Source: Tetramitus jugosus (taxonomy: Eukaryota; Heterolobosea; Eutetramitea; Acrasida; Vahlkampfiidae). Taken from it: 64,000 nucleotides of DNA. Both the position numbers and the translations under genes were made by a program. The notes under the pieces were generated by a model. That model did not search any database. It saw only the letters and a program-made list of their open reading frames with translations, and had not been told where the DNA came from. Positions 53,481 to 61,874 of the stretch are shown here, one piece after another. The number at the start of each line of letters is the position of its first letter. Position 1 is the first letter of the stretch. Location of the stretch: contig OW569354.1 in NCBI GenBank assembly GCA_937625935.1, forward strand, positions 310,001-374,000, read 5' to 3'.

Positions 53481-54725
53481 ATGAAAAAACGAACACACAC
53501 CCCTGTTGTTCGTGAGTATGAGAACCCACGCTATGCTGTGTGGACCACAGCACCAAGAGGAACTGCGCCAAGCAGCAAGGAGGTCATCATCACTGGAAAG
53601 TGTGATGACTCTCCCAAGGCTGCCTTGGCCAAGAAGATTGGCTTGGATTTTGGTGATTTGCTCACCAGGGTCCAAGTCATCAAGAAGGGCCCCAAGAGGT
53701 TTGTTGCGTGGGTAACTGTTGTTGATGACAACATTTACCCATTTGTTGAATCCTTCAACCGCAACAAGAAGATGAGTGGCTGCAAGGCAGCACTCAAGCA
53801 CAACGTAGATTGTGCCAAGAAGGTCGTCCTCCACGGTGTCAAAGGTAAGACGGAGGACGACATCAAGGCCATGATTGGCACAACAAAGGTCAAGAACGTG
53901 CTCAAGAAGCACGACACCGCCTTTGTTGTGATGGAGTCCGAAACGTATGCCGAAGCTTTGCTTCGGAACGTTAAATCCATGCCAGTGGAGGTGGAAGCAA
54001 AGCGCTTCCTTCCACGCCCACGTGATCCTGTCAAGGCTGTCAGCAAGAGGCTGACCAAGATGTACCAAGAGCTACTGGCTGTGGTGGACGACCTGCGCCA
54101 CCAAGTCAGTGTGTTAAAAGATATGGCTTCCGTCAACCGGATTCCCCTCGCATCCCCGTCTCCAAGGACGCCGGAGCGAATCTCCGAATTCGAACCTTCG
54201 ACTCCGTCTACGACCGATGATTGGGAGTCGACCATGCCGGAGTCCCATCCCGCCACTCCAACTACGGTCACCCAAGAGCCAACCAACAATACCATTGATG
54301 AGGATGCTCGTAACAGAGCAATCCTCGAGCTAGTATTGAACACCTCCGAGGTGTTCAAGAAAGTCAAGAAAGAGATTGCTGCCCGAGCAATCATGGTGGA
54401 CCGTGCAAGAAGCACAACCACCGAAGAAGATCCAGTTGAGTTGGATCTCAGTAACCCCGACTGTGAGTTACAGAGTCCCCAACTCAACGAACACAAGAAG
54501 CGATCAGCACGTGTCACCGTTGGTGACACTGCTGCCAACAAGATCCCGGCCAGGTTGGCCAGTATCAAGTCAGGTGCTCTCCGTAGGTCCTACCAACTGG
54601 CTAGGACTACGGAGCCATCTGACCTCACCAGTGGTGCTTCAGATGGAAGTGGAGGCCCTCGCAACGAATCCCTGAAGAAGGGATCAAAACAACATTCCAA
54701 GAAGAGAATGAATCCTGTTGCGTAG
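53481..54725 (+). CDS. Retroelement ORF1-like RNA-binding/coiled-coil protein (E2)
   Basis: 414 aa, intact, ATG at 53481. Paralogue of the E1 protein: shared R-Y-A-V-W-T-T-A, E-V-I-I-T-G, R-F-V-A-W-V-T-V, K-V-V-L-H-G-V, K-R-L-T-K-M-Y-Q-E-L-L and, near the C-terminus, F-K-K-V-K-K-E-I-A-A and Q-S-P-Q-L-N-E-H-K-K-R-S-A-R. The middle linker is Pro/Ser/Thr-rich and longer. By eye the two are clearly related but far from identical, so E1 and E2 are separate lineages, not a duplication. Confidence 0.7.
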   Translation: MKKRTHTPVVREYENPRYAVWTTAPRGTAPSSKEVIITGKCDDSPKAALAKKIGLDFGDLLTRVQVIKKGPKRFVAWVTVVDDNIYPFVESFNRNKKMSGCKAALKHNVDCAKKVVLHGVKGKTEDDIKAMIGTTKVKNVLKKHDTAFVVMESETYAEALLRNVKSMPVEVEAKRFLPRPRDPVKAVSKRLTKMYQELLAVVDDLRHQVSVLKDMASVNRIPLASPSPRTPERISEFEPSTPSTTDDWESTMPESHPATPTTVTQEPTNNTIDEDARNRAILELVLNTSEVFKKVKKEIAARAIMVDRARSTTTEEDPVELDLSNPDCELQSPQLNEHKKRSARVTVGDTAANKIPARLASIKSGALRRSYQLARTTEPSDLTSGASDGSGGPRNESLKKGSKQHSKKRMNPVA

Positions 54726-54769
54726 GCCTGCCACTCCACTGGGCAAGCACCACATCATGTTAGACAATT

Positions 54770-54791
54770 GAGAGCAGGCAAGCCTGCTCTC
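54770..54791 (+). repeat. E2 3' UTR perfect hairpin
   Basis: GAGAGCAGGC-AA-GCCTGCTCTC, 10-bp stem soon after the ORF1 stop. Confidence 0.85.
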
Positions 54792-54821
54792 ACGCAAAAG
54801 AAAAATAAAAGTTCCGCAACG

Positions 54822-54837
54822 TGGTGCGTGAGCACCA
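54822..54837 (+). repeat. E2 3'-terminal hairpin
   Basis: TGGTGC-GTGA-GCACCA, followed by TTTGTTGTATTA and poly(A). Confidence 0.75.
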
Positions 54838-54879
54838 TTTGTTGTATTAAAAAAAAAAAAAAAACATTCCACCGTAGTG

Positions 54880-55368
54880 AGAAGAGTGGAAGAATGTGAG
54901 AGATGGTGGCTGCAAAAGGCCGTTAGTAGAAGTGTAGCGGACTTTAGCTCCCTCAAAGATCCCCACAGTATAGACAGGCAGCCTGGGTGGTTTCAGATGC
55001 AAGTCCTCAGTGGAACGCTCCATACCGCAGAGGTTGTTAGAGTCCTCTACAACTCAGACAACAATCCCACCAAATGCGTGTGGTGCAGTCAGGAGCCCGA
55101 AAGTGTGCTCCACTGTCTAATTCGGTGCCCAAGAGCGGTTCATGCCAGGAGATGCCTTGCTATGGCGGTTGCAGAAGAAATTAATGGGATGGGTGTGTTG
55201 TATCAAAATATGGTTCGACAATGTGAGGGTGAAAGACGGAAAGGTCTGCTCTCCAAAATGCGAAACTACATCGTTCGCAGCAACCGAAATGATGGTACTA
55301 AAAAACTTCACCTTCGAGTGGCCGTAATGGCCAGAAAGCAGACAATCATTCAACAAACATATTGCTAG
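54880..55368 (+). pseudogene. Degenerate LINE ORF2 C-terminal remnant
   Basis: Translation from the E2 flank gives a segment aligning with E3: A-D-F-S-S-L-K-D-P-H-S-I-D-R-Q, S-G-T-L-H-T, and a reverse-transcriptase-type zinc knuckle CVWCSQEPESVLHCLIRC. At about 55190-55210 the homology shifts frame (I-K-I-W-F-D-N-V-x-V-K-D-G-K continues in another frame), so it is broken. No poly(A) or duplication is seen at its right end (about 55370). The frame is also open leftwards across the E1/E2 target site, so E1 and E2 may have inserted into its 5' edge. Confidence 0.65.
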
Positions 55369-55419
55369 AATACTGGTGTTGTTTAATGGATTTCTAATAG
55401 TGCTCGCCTTATTCATCCT

Positions 55420-56061
55420 CTATCTCAATCTAGCTTTCTTGGACCTCCTCTCTTCATTCTCCCTTTGTCTTTCTTTTTCTCTTCTCCTTTCATCCAAGAT
55501 ATCTCCTTCATAGTCTGATTGTTGGAATACAGAACATAACAGACAATCAAATCTGGAAGATCTCGCACAACAATTGTTTAAGTAAGGAAAGATTTGATGC
55601 TGAACAACAGACATGGGAATGTTCAACTTTTTGTTCAACACATAGGTGGCGTGCTTCTTTCTATACTCGTGGTCATCAGGCACAGTGGGATCCACTTCAA
55701 TCAACCTATTGTCCCTGCCTCGATCCCTATAACAATCAAAACACAAAAACTCATCAGCGACGAGTTTGACATTGCCCCAATCTTCAAAGAAATCAGAGAA
55801 CTCTGCAGAATAGACTGTATGGCCAGTTCGTGACACATCAGCAAACGCAGAACCGTATTGGCACTTCAGAATGATATACTTTCCACTTCTGGACACAACT
55901 TCTCTGGAATAGCAAAACTGGCCACCTTCACAATGGACATGGTTGGCTTCACTATCGACTTCCTTCACCTTCTTGCCCTTGTTCTGTTTTTCGTACTGTC
56001 TGCGGATTGCACATTGTGATTCAGCACCACCACACTCTCGACAACGAAATGGAATACCCAT
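55420..56061 (-). CDS. Cys-rich protein of unknown function
   Basis: 213 aa from ATG 56059-56061. Cysteine pairs occur at C-R-E-C-G-G, H-C-E-G-G-Q-F-C, C-F-D-C-Y-R-D and C-L-L-C, which could form zinc sites. A highly basic/acidic C-terminal helix (RREKERQRENEERRSKKARLR region) looks like a nuclear signal. No family recognised. It lies between the ORF2 remnant and E3, convergent with the remnant, and is intact. Confidence 0.55.
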   Translation of the reverse strand: MGIPFRCRECGGAESQCAIRRQYEKQNKGKKVKEVDSEANHVHCEGGQFCYSREVVSRSGKYIILKCQYGSAFADVSRTGHTVYSAEFSDFFEDWGNVKLVADEFLCFDCYRDRGRDNRLIEVDPTVPDDHEYRKKHATYVLNKKLNIPMSVVQHQIFPYLNNCCARSSRFDCLLCSVFQQSDYEGDILDERRREKERQRENEERRSKKARLR

Positions 56062-56260
56062 GGTGATCACTGTTTATTTCTTGGTGTGGATATGAGAAAA
56101 GAGAAAGAACAAAAATTTGGGAACTGCTGCAACCATCCATTGGGCCTTACAATTACATTCAAGTGATAGGAATTATTCTAGGCCTAGTAACTGCCATGCT
56201 ACACTGCGACAATGGTATGTAGTGATCAATCCCTTCCACATTTGACATGCTGCCTAACAC

Positions 56261-56542
56261 ATGATTCCCTTCAGCTCCGATTTCTTCACGACACATGGCA
56301 AGAGATCTTCAAAGAGTTCAAAAATGTGTGGATTGTTCAATTCTCACGACTTGCAACAATATTATATTCGATCTGGAACGAACTTTGAAGTGAACGCTCT
56401 CTACGAAATTTTGAACGATCTCTGTGCAAAAGCCTACATTACTGAGGGTTCTCGAGTAGTCTCCTATCTCAATACTAACTCAGCCAGATGGTGCTTAACT
56501 TCTCTATTCGAAATGGGAAGAGGTGGTTCCACCATTGTATGA
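56261..56542 (+). CDS. Doubtful 93-codon open frame
   Basis: ATG to stop, no recognised motif. If the GTATGT/TTCAG pair just upstream is a real intron, other frames become plausible (one reads L-R-F-L-H-D-T-W-Q-E-I-F-K-E-F), so this frame may not be the one used. Listed only because nothing else fills the gap. Confidence 0.15.
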   Translation: MIPFSSDFFTTHGKRSSKSSKMCGLFNSHDLQQYYIRSGTNFEVNALYEILNDLCAKAYITEGSRVVSYLNTNSARWCLTSLFEMGRGGSTIV

Positions 56543-56586
56543 ACGTAGACATTAGGAGAGTCTAATCTGGATATCTCGACTTTCTC

Positions 56587-56601
56587 GGTCGTGATGTAGT
56601 T
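56587..56601 (+). repeat. Left target-site duplication of E3
   Basis: GGTCGTGATGTAGTT; the second copy is at 57281-57295 after the E3 poly(A). Confidence 0.88.
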
Positions 56602-56603
56602 GC

Positions 56604-57143
56604 GGCGCTGACTTCAGCTTTCTGAAGTACCCCCACAAGATTAATAGACAAGTGGAGTGGTTCTATGCTCAAGTGCGTAGCGGGACTCTTCACACAAGAG
56701 AAACAAAACGCTGTCTATACGGCAAGGATGAAGTGATGGAAAGATGTGAGCGATGTCTCAAAGAGCCAGAGACGATACAGCACTGTCTCATACGTTGTCC
56801 AAGGGCCATCATGAGTAGAAGAAGGTTGGCATTGTCAGTAGGTAAAGACCTTGACAAGTTGGGCATTCACCGTAAGCAGCAAATCAATTTATGGTTTGAT
56901 AATGTTGTGTGGAAGGATGGTAAAATTACGGTGAGGGAAACCCGAAAGACGAGCAAGGAGTTTCTCTCAGGTATGATGGGGATGGAAAATGAAGCAGTGG
57001 AACAAGTAACAAAAGGTTTGAGGATGACCGGTGTGAAGAAGGTCACGGCGGAAAAGAAAGCAAAATCGTTCGTGAACAGGGTGAAGAGGAGGTGCGTCGA
57101 CACCCTTCATCGCCTATTCATATCCCACAAGGAAGACACATAA
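56604..57143 (+). pseudogene. LINE ORF2 C-terminal fragment (E3)
   Basis: 179 codons open from the truncation point to TAA, no frameshift. It has A-D-F-S-F-L-K-Y-P-H-K-I-N-R-Q, S-G-T-L-H-T, a zinc knuckle CERCLKEPETIQHCLIRCPRA (CxxC...H...C, zf-RVT type), I-N-L-W-F-D-N-V-x-W-K-D-G-K and a basic C-terminus. The catalytic reverse transcriptase and endonuclease parts are missing, so it cannot act alone. Homologous to the remnant at 54880-55368. Confidence 0.8.
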
Positions 57144-57169
57144 CAATGACGCTCGTAGAGCGTCATTGT
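57143..57169 (+). repeat. E3 perfect hairpin at the ORF2 stop
   Basis: ACAATGACGCTC-GTA-GAGCGTCATTGT, 12-bp stem starting at the last base of the stop codon. Confidence 0.85.
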
Positions 57170-57192
57170 GAGAAATGAAAAGTAACAGAGGA

Positions 57193-57215
57193 GATAACGC
57201 TCTTCGAGCGTTATC
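57193..57215 (+). repeat. E3 second perfect hairpin
   Basis: GATAACGCTC-TTC-GAGCGTTATC, 10-bp stem. It shares the CGCTC/GAGCG core with the first. Confidence 0.85.
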
Positions 57216-57240
57216 CAGTGTAAATCATCAGAAAATAAAA

Positions 57241-57253
57241 TCGGAGCAGCCGA
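57241..57253 (+). repeat. E3 3'-terminal hairpin
   Basis: TCGG-AGCAG-CCGA, then AGTGGTTGTATTA and poly(A), parallel to the E1 and E2 ends. Confidence 0.55.
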
Positions 57254-57427
57254 AGTGGTTGTATTAAAAAAAAAAAAAAGGGTCGTGATGTAGTTCTCTG
57301 GTAAGAAGAGAAGTGAAGCAGAGAAAAAGATAAGGAGTCAATCAAGAGGTCGTGCATCAAGACACTAAACAAGATAAATAATACTCTGTCGCGGAGGAGT
57401 GAAACACATCCTGTTTCGCACTTTTTG

Positions 57428-57631
57428 ATGTCAATTCATGGAACACAGAGTGATTTGGATGAAAAATGGGATCCCACACAACTCAGAACGATGAAGGTAA
57501 TAATCAATAAATTTGTTGCTTTTGATGTTGGAAATGAAGAAACAGGGCAGGCCGTACTGTTCGGCTTTGATTGTTGGACTTCCTCCATCCATGATCTGGT
57601 TCAATTAATCATAGCTCCGGTGTTTCCTTGA
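57428..57631 (+). CDS. Short open frame of unknown status
   Basis: 67 codons with protein-like composition (F-V-A-F-D-V-G-N-E-E-T-G-Q-A-V-L-F-G-F-D) but no recognised family. It sits just downstream of E3 and 48 bp before the kinase gene. It could be a small gene, or the 3' exon of a gene whose 5' part lies left of E3. Confidence 0.3.
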   Translation: MSIHGTQSDLDEKWDPTQLRTMKVIINKFVAFDVGNEETGQAVLFGFDCWTSSIHDLVQLIIAPVFP

Positions 57632-57679
57632 CAGTTGAAGTGTTCCGACAAAAAAAAAGCAAAACAAAACCAATAGAAC

Positions 57680-60496
57680 ATGAGTGAGAGCAACGACGAA
57701 GCCAATGATACCCATCGAAGAATAGAAGAAGAATATTTCTTTGTCCATGAAATTGACTCAAGTAGCCTCACCCAAAACGAAACCGAAACCGCGCCAAAAA
57801 CAAAACCCCGCAGGAGCATTACACTCAGAGTTCAGGATCGCCAGGAACTCGGTCAGCAAAAAAGGCGCGAAAGTCAATCTACAAATTCCACGACTCCAAA
57901 GCTAACCTCATTTCCGAGCGATCCTGAAAATCAAGAAATTGCAGTCGAACTTCTCAACAACAAAACCAATCGTCTCTTTCTCGTCGAACACAAGGCAACA
58001 TGCAAGCGATACAATGTGTATCACAGTGCATTCAAAGAACTGGACGAAGCTCAACAATTTTTTTCTGATCATTGGAGACAACGTGTATCGTTCCACCATG
58101 CTCACCTCGTTCCCATCAGTGACATCTTTATTCAACAACAAGAGTTGCAACAGCAGATGGAGCAAGAGGATATGATGTCGTCTTCTGAAGCAACTAGTGG
58201 TGTTGATAATTCTGATGACCAACTGAACAATTTCACTCCTACTTCTCCTACGTCTCCTTCTACCACTGTATCACAACTATCATCATTGAAACCACTCATC
58301 ATATATCATACATATGTCGTCAAGGAGAGATATTCAGATAATTTGATGAATTTTGTAGAGTCAAAGAGAACGAACAAGACGCACATTAGTGAAAAGGTGA
58401 TATTGGACTATATTTCTCAGTTGTTGTCATCTGTGGCCTATTTGCACTCGAGAGGATTCATACACGCACCTGGTGAAATATCAACAGATCGACTCTTCTT
58501 GACCAATTTGTATGTTGATATTTTGTTGGATGCTGGAAAATCAAACAAATTTGTCTCTGATTATGAATTGGTTCAGAATTCGCACTTGTATTTGAGAAAC
58601 GGTATGTGCTGTGTTGTTGTTTTGTTCACTTGAAACTGTTATCGAGAAACATCAACTCATTGACAACAATATTGGTTTACAGCTTTTGTCGCTCCTGAAT
58701 GCAAGCTATTCTTAATATCAGATACGAACACAGGAACATTCTCTTTGACAGAGAAGAGTGATGTCTATAGTCTGGGAGTCATCGTGTTTATTCTAATGAC
58801 ACTGATGACTGATTCGTTGCATCTTGCCAATTTCTTTTTAGCACCTCGAACGAAGAATTATGTGGCCTATTTGGCTCATCTGAAGGATCAAATTACTTCA
58901 ATGACTGCAGATGCTGATTACAGTAAGAGCTTGATAAACTTTGTTGTACGAATGCTTCATCCATCTCCAGATCGCAGAGCATCAATCAAGCAGCTTACCG
59001 ATAGTCTGTTCTTTGAATTTAATCAAGACCTACCTCCACAAAAACAACAGGATCAAAAGCAATCCATCTTTCAAATCTTTCAATCGGCGAGCGAATCAGA
59101 AGAGGAGTTACAAATCACGTCCACGGATTTCTCAGGGAATACGATCGTTAAAATTAGGGATAAGACTATCAAAATCAAGAATCACTCTGTCGAACAGTTT
59201 GCAGAAATGCATATTATTCGAAACAGCAAGATCATCATGGAAGGAACCATGAAGAAGATAAAACGCAAGAAGTCGGTACCCAGATACTTCTACTTGACAG
59301 AGTGCAACTTTATGTACTGTTGTCTAAGCGAACTTAATCCATCGACAGTGACGAGGAAAATTAAGCTCATTCCTAACGCATTTAGTGTTACTCTTAAGGG
59401 TACAGGATTTAAGTTAGCAACCAAAGATGTCACATTCTTGTTAGAACCAGAACCAAAATCGATGCGTGACCTGTGGATCAAAACATTGACAAGCCTGTCA
59501 TATAATCCAAAAGCCCTTCCATTAGAAGTTCATACTTCAGATATCGACACGAGCTCTAGTAGGCTGCTCCTACGTGACGCGGAGTTGGAAACATTTGAAG
59601 AATTTGAAAAACAATATGAAACGATCAAATCGATCGAGAAACTAACAATGCTTGACCAGGACTCCATCTCGATTGTCAACCATATCGGTAGTGGAAGTTT
59701 TGGATCAGTATCTATCATCAGTGCTTTGAATAGTGGAATTAACGAGCGACTTGCAATGAAATGTATGTCAGTTGAACTTGAATCAAGTGAGTTTGAACAC
59801 TTTTATAGTGACCTCAAGTGCGCTCTGAATCTCAACCATGATGGAATATTGAAGATTAAGGCGATTGGGTTTAAACGAAATCAAATCTGCCTTTTCTATG
59901 ATTATATTAGTTTAGGAACTCTCAGCTCGTTATTGTCGATCGGTATTCCTTTCAAAACGAAGCTCGATGTCATGCACAAAGCTGCTCAAGCCCTCATGTA
60001 CCTTCATTCAAAAGACATTGTCCACGAAAATCTTAAGCCGAACAATATTTTGGTGGGCAAGGATTTCTCGAACATCGTCGTCACAGATTTTGGTTTCGCT
60101 AGTTTGAAAATGAAGCTGCTGGGTAAAACACCATACAATATTTTGTTCCAGTACCTACCACCGGAGAGAATGAACATCACCTCAAAAGATTCTGACATTG
60201 ATAAGGCCGGGGATGTGTTTAGCTTTGCTGTGATCATGTCTGAATGGCTAACTGGTCGACCATGGGTTATGGACAAACTGTTTCCAATGGAAATTATGCA
60301 AAAGATAAAGGATGGCTCGAGACCTGAACTGCCAAGCAGTGAAGCAATGCTCAACCAGAAGCGAATCCAAGAAAACGAACGAGAAGTCTATGACGCCATG
60401 ATCAAAATGCTGGAACAGTGTTGGGTTTCAGATCCTCTCCAACGACTAACTTTCGCGCAAGTTGTATCGCATATGAATGACGTCCTCTCCCCATGA
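57680..60496 (+). CDS. Tandem kinase-fold protein with central PH domain; both kinase domains lack catalytic residues
   Basis: 911 aa from exons 57680-58601 and 58683-60496 (81-nt phase-1 intron, GTATGT...TACAG). Domain 1 (about 90-420) keeps the A-P-E and S-D-V-Y-S-L-G-V helices, but the HRD loop reads H-A-P-G-E and DFG is replaced by D-A-G. A PH domain follows (about 490-580, M-E-G-T-M-K-K...R-Y-F-Y-L). Domain 2 (about 635-908) has G-S-G-S-F-G-S-V, A-M-K and DFG, but its catalytic loop is I-V-H-E-N-L-K-P-N-N, so the catalytic Asp is Asn. Probably a lipid-membrane-recruited scaffold or allosteric regulator. Confidence 0.82.
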
Positions 60497-60641
60497 GCTT
60501 CAAACCTCGAGGACTGTGAAATTCACACCCACGGCTTATTTCGTCACCCAAAAATCCTGTCGTCTGGAATTGAATATCTCCGTGACCAATTCCACACGCC
60601 GACACGATCAACAACCAAGTAAAAAAATAACAAAAGAGCAA

Positions 60642-61535
60642 ATGGATCTTGCACAATCAGTCCAATCATGGTTCAACCAGATTGATCAAAAGTACATCAA
60701 CACGATCCCATGGATCCAACAACAAAACCAATACTGCCTCAACGGTCAACCTGCTGAATTTCCGATTGTAACAGCGGTCGGTTCATTGGTCGTTTGTTTT
60801 GCCGCCTTTTTCCTATCGGCTATTGTCAGTCCATTTTTGTTCCCAAAGTATAACACTTTGAGAAAGGATGACAAGGAAAAGTGGAATGTGAAGCTTGTGT
60901 CTGCACTTCATGCTGCCTTTGTGTTCCAAGGTGCCGTAAGAGCCATCTTGGCATATACTCCAACGGGCAACGAATCCGATTTCCAAATCTACCAGTGTGG
61001 CTACAATAGTGATTTGGCCAGATGGTACGAAGCCATTACTCTCGGTTACATGTTTTATGACTTTTGGGTGTGCATTAGAGCTTATGGATTCACAATGACT
61101 GGAATCTTCCCTTCACTCATGATCCATCACATCAATATCTTGATTTGCTTCTGGATCGGTCTCAAATTCCACATGGGATTCTACTTTACATTGAATTTCA
61201 TGACCAATGAGATCTCTCAGCCATTCTTGCATGCCAGCTGGTTCTTTATCAAGTGCAAGTTGCCTCAAAAGCATCCATTGAACATTATCAATGGTCTGTT
61301 GCTTGTTTTGACCTTTATTGGATCAAGATTCTTCTATAACATGTACATTTTCTACTTGTTGGTCACTCAGACACCAAGTTGGAATCCATTGGTATCAATA
61401 GGTATTGGCTCCTATGCAGCTATTGTTCATGTTGCTGTGAATGTCTACTGGTGCAAGCAAATGGTTGACCAAATTATGGATATGATCAAGAAGGCCAAGC
61501 AACCAAAAACCACCCCACAAAAGAAACAAGAATAA
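60642..61535 (+). CDS. TLC-domain multipass membrane protein (TLCD4/TMEM56-like)
   Basis: 297 aa from ATG 60642 (the frame extends upstream without a supported ATG). About six to seven hydrophobic segments; K-Y-N-T-L in the first loop, then a central I-H-H-I-N-I-L-I-C-F-W region with the paired His seen in TLC domains, and N-E-I-S-Q-P-F-L-H, also typical of TLCD4-type proteins. The tail is Lys-rich and ends K-K-Q-E, a possible ER-retrieval signal. TLC proteins act in lipid sensing or sphingolipid metabolism; ceramide synthase is less likely, as no Lag1 motif is seen. Confidence 0.75.
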   Translation: MDLAQSVQSWFNQIDQKYINTIPWIQQQNQYCLNGQPAEFPIVTAVGSLVVCFAAFFLSAIVSPFLFPKYNTLRKDDKEKWNVKLVSALHAAFVFQGAVRAILAYTPTGNESDFQIYQCGYNSDLARWYEAITLGYMFYDFWVCIRAYGFTMTGIFPSLMIHHINILICFWIGLKFHMGFYFTLNFMTNEISQPFLHASWFFIKCKLPQKHPLNIINGLLLVLTFIGSRFFYNMYIFYLLVTQTPSWNPLVSIGIGSYAAIVHVAVNVYWCKQMVDQIMDMIKKAKQPKTTPQKKQE

Positions 61536-61874
61536 AGACTTTGTGTAGTTTGCCCACTGTCCCATCGGACCTTTTCCAAAATTCTTCTCCGACAAATTCG
61601 TTGTCGGACAAAAACTGTTGAATGTTCGATGATTTAGTTGAATAGAGAGAAAACGTTCAACAAAATGTGTGAAACGCGGCCAAACCCAATAGCAAAAATG
61701 ATGATGTTCAACTCTTTTCCTCTGTGTGAAATTTGAACCTGCAATCACTGTCGAACGAACGGCCCGTCACACACGAGAAAGCTTTCGCCCAAAAAACCAA
61801 AAAACACACTCTCTTTTTCTACACACAACAACAACAACAAACCAACCAACCACACAACACAACAACAATAAAAA
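61536..61874. other. Intergenic region before SPB1
   Basis: 339 bp ending in a strongly A/C-rich leader (ACAACAACAACAAACCAACC). No RNA gene recognised. Confidence 0.5.

Larger units (their letters stand above)
53469..54863 (+). mobile_element. Non-LTR retroelement E2 (ORF1-only, complete ends)
   Basis: 1395 bp bounded by a perfect 16-bp duplication. It starts TAAAAAACGCCG, similar to E1, has a 12-nt leader, one intact ORF1-like gene, a 3' UTR with a perfect 10-bp-stem hairpin (54770-54791) and a terminal hairpin (54822-54837), then TTTGTTGTATTA and about 15 A. No ORF2. In the uninterrupted locus its insertion point would lie about 10 bp from that of E1 and about 54 bp upstream of the tRNA. 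Confidence 0.82.
56062..56601. other. Low-content region between the Cys-rich gene and E3
   Basis: Contains the Cys-rich gene's upstream flank, a 93-codon frame (56261-56542), possible splice signals (GTATGT at about 56215, TTCAG at about 56275) and the left E3 duplication. No confident gene. Confidence 0.4.
56602..57280 (+). mobile_element. 5'-truncated non-LTR retrotransposon copy E3
   Basis: About 679 bp between perfect 15-bp duplications. It begins inside ORF2, keeps the ORF2 stop and a 3' UTR with two perfect hairpins (57143-57169, 57193-57215), then a short terminal hairpin, GTGGTTGTATTA and 14 A plus one extra G. 5' truncation with target duplication and a poly(A) tail is the classic product of target-primed reverse transcription. 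No tRNA gene is visible within several hundred bases. Confidence 0.85.

Noticed and set aside
55142-55327. Separate 61-codon gene
   Set aside because: It is the shifted-frame continuation of the ORF2 remnant, matching E3.
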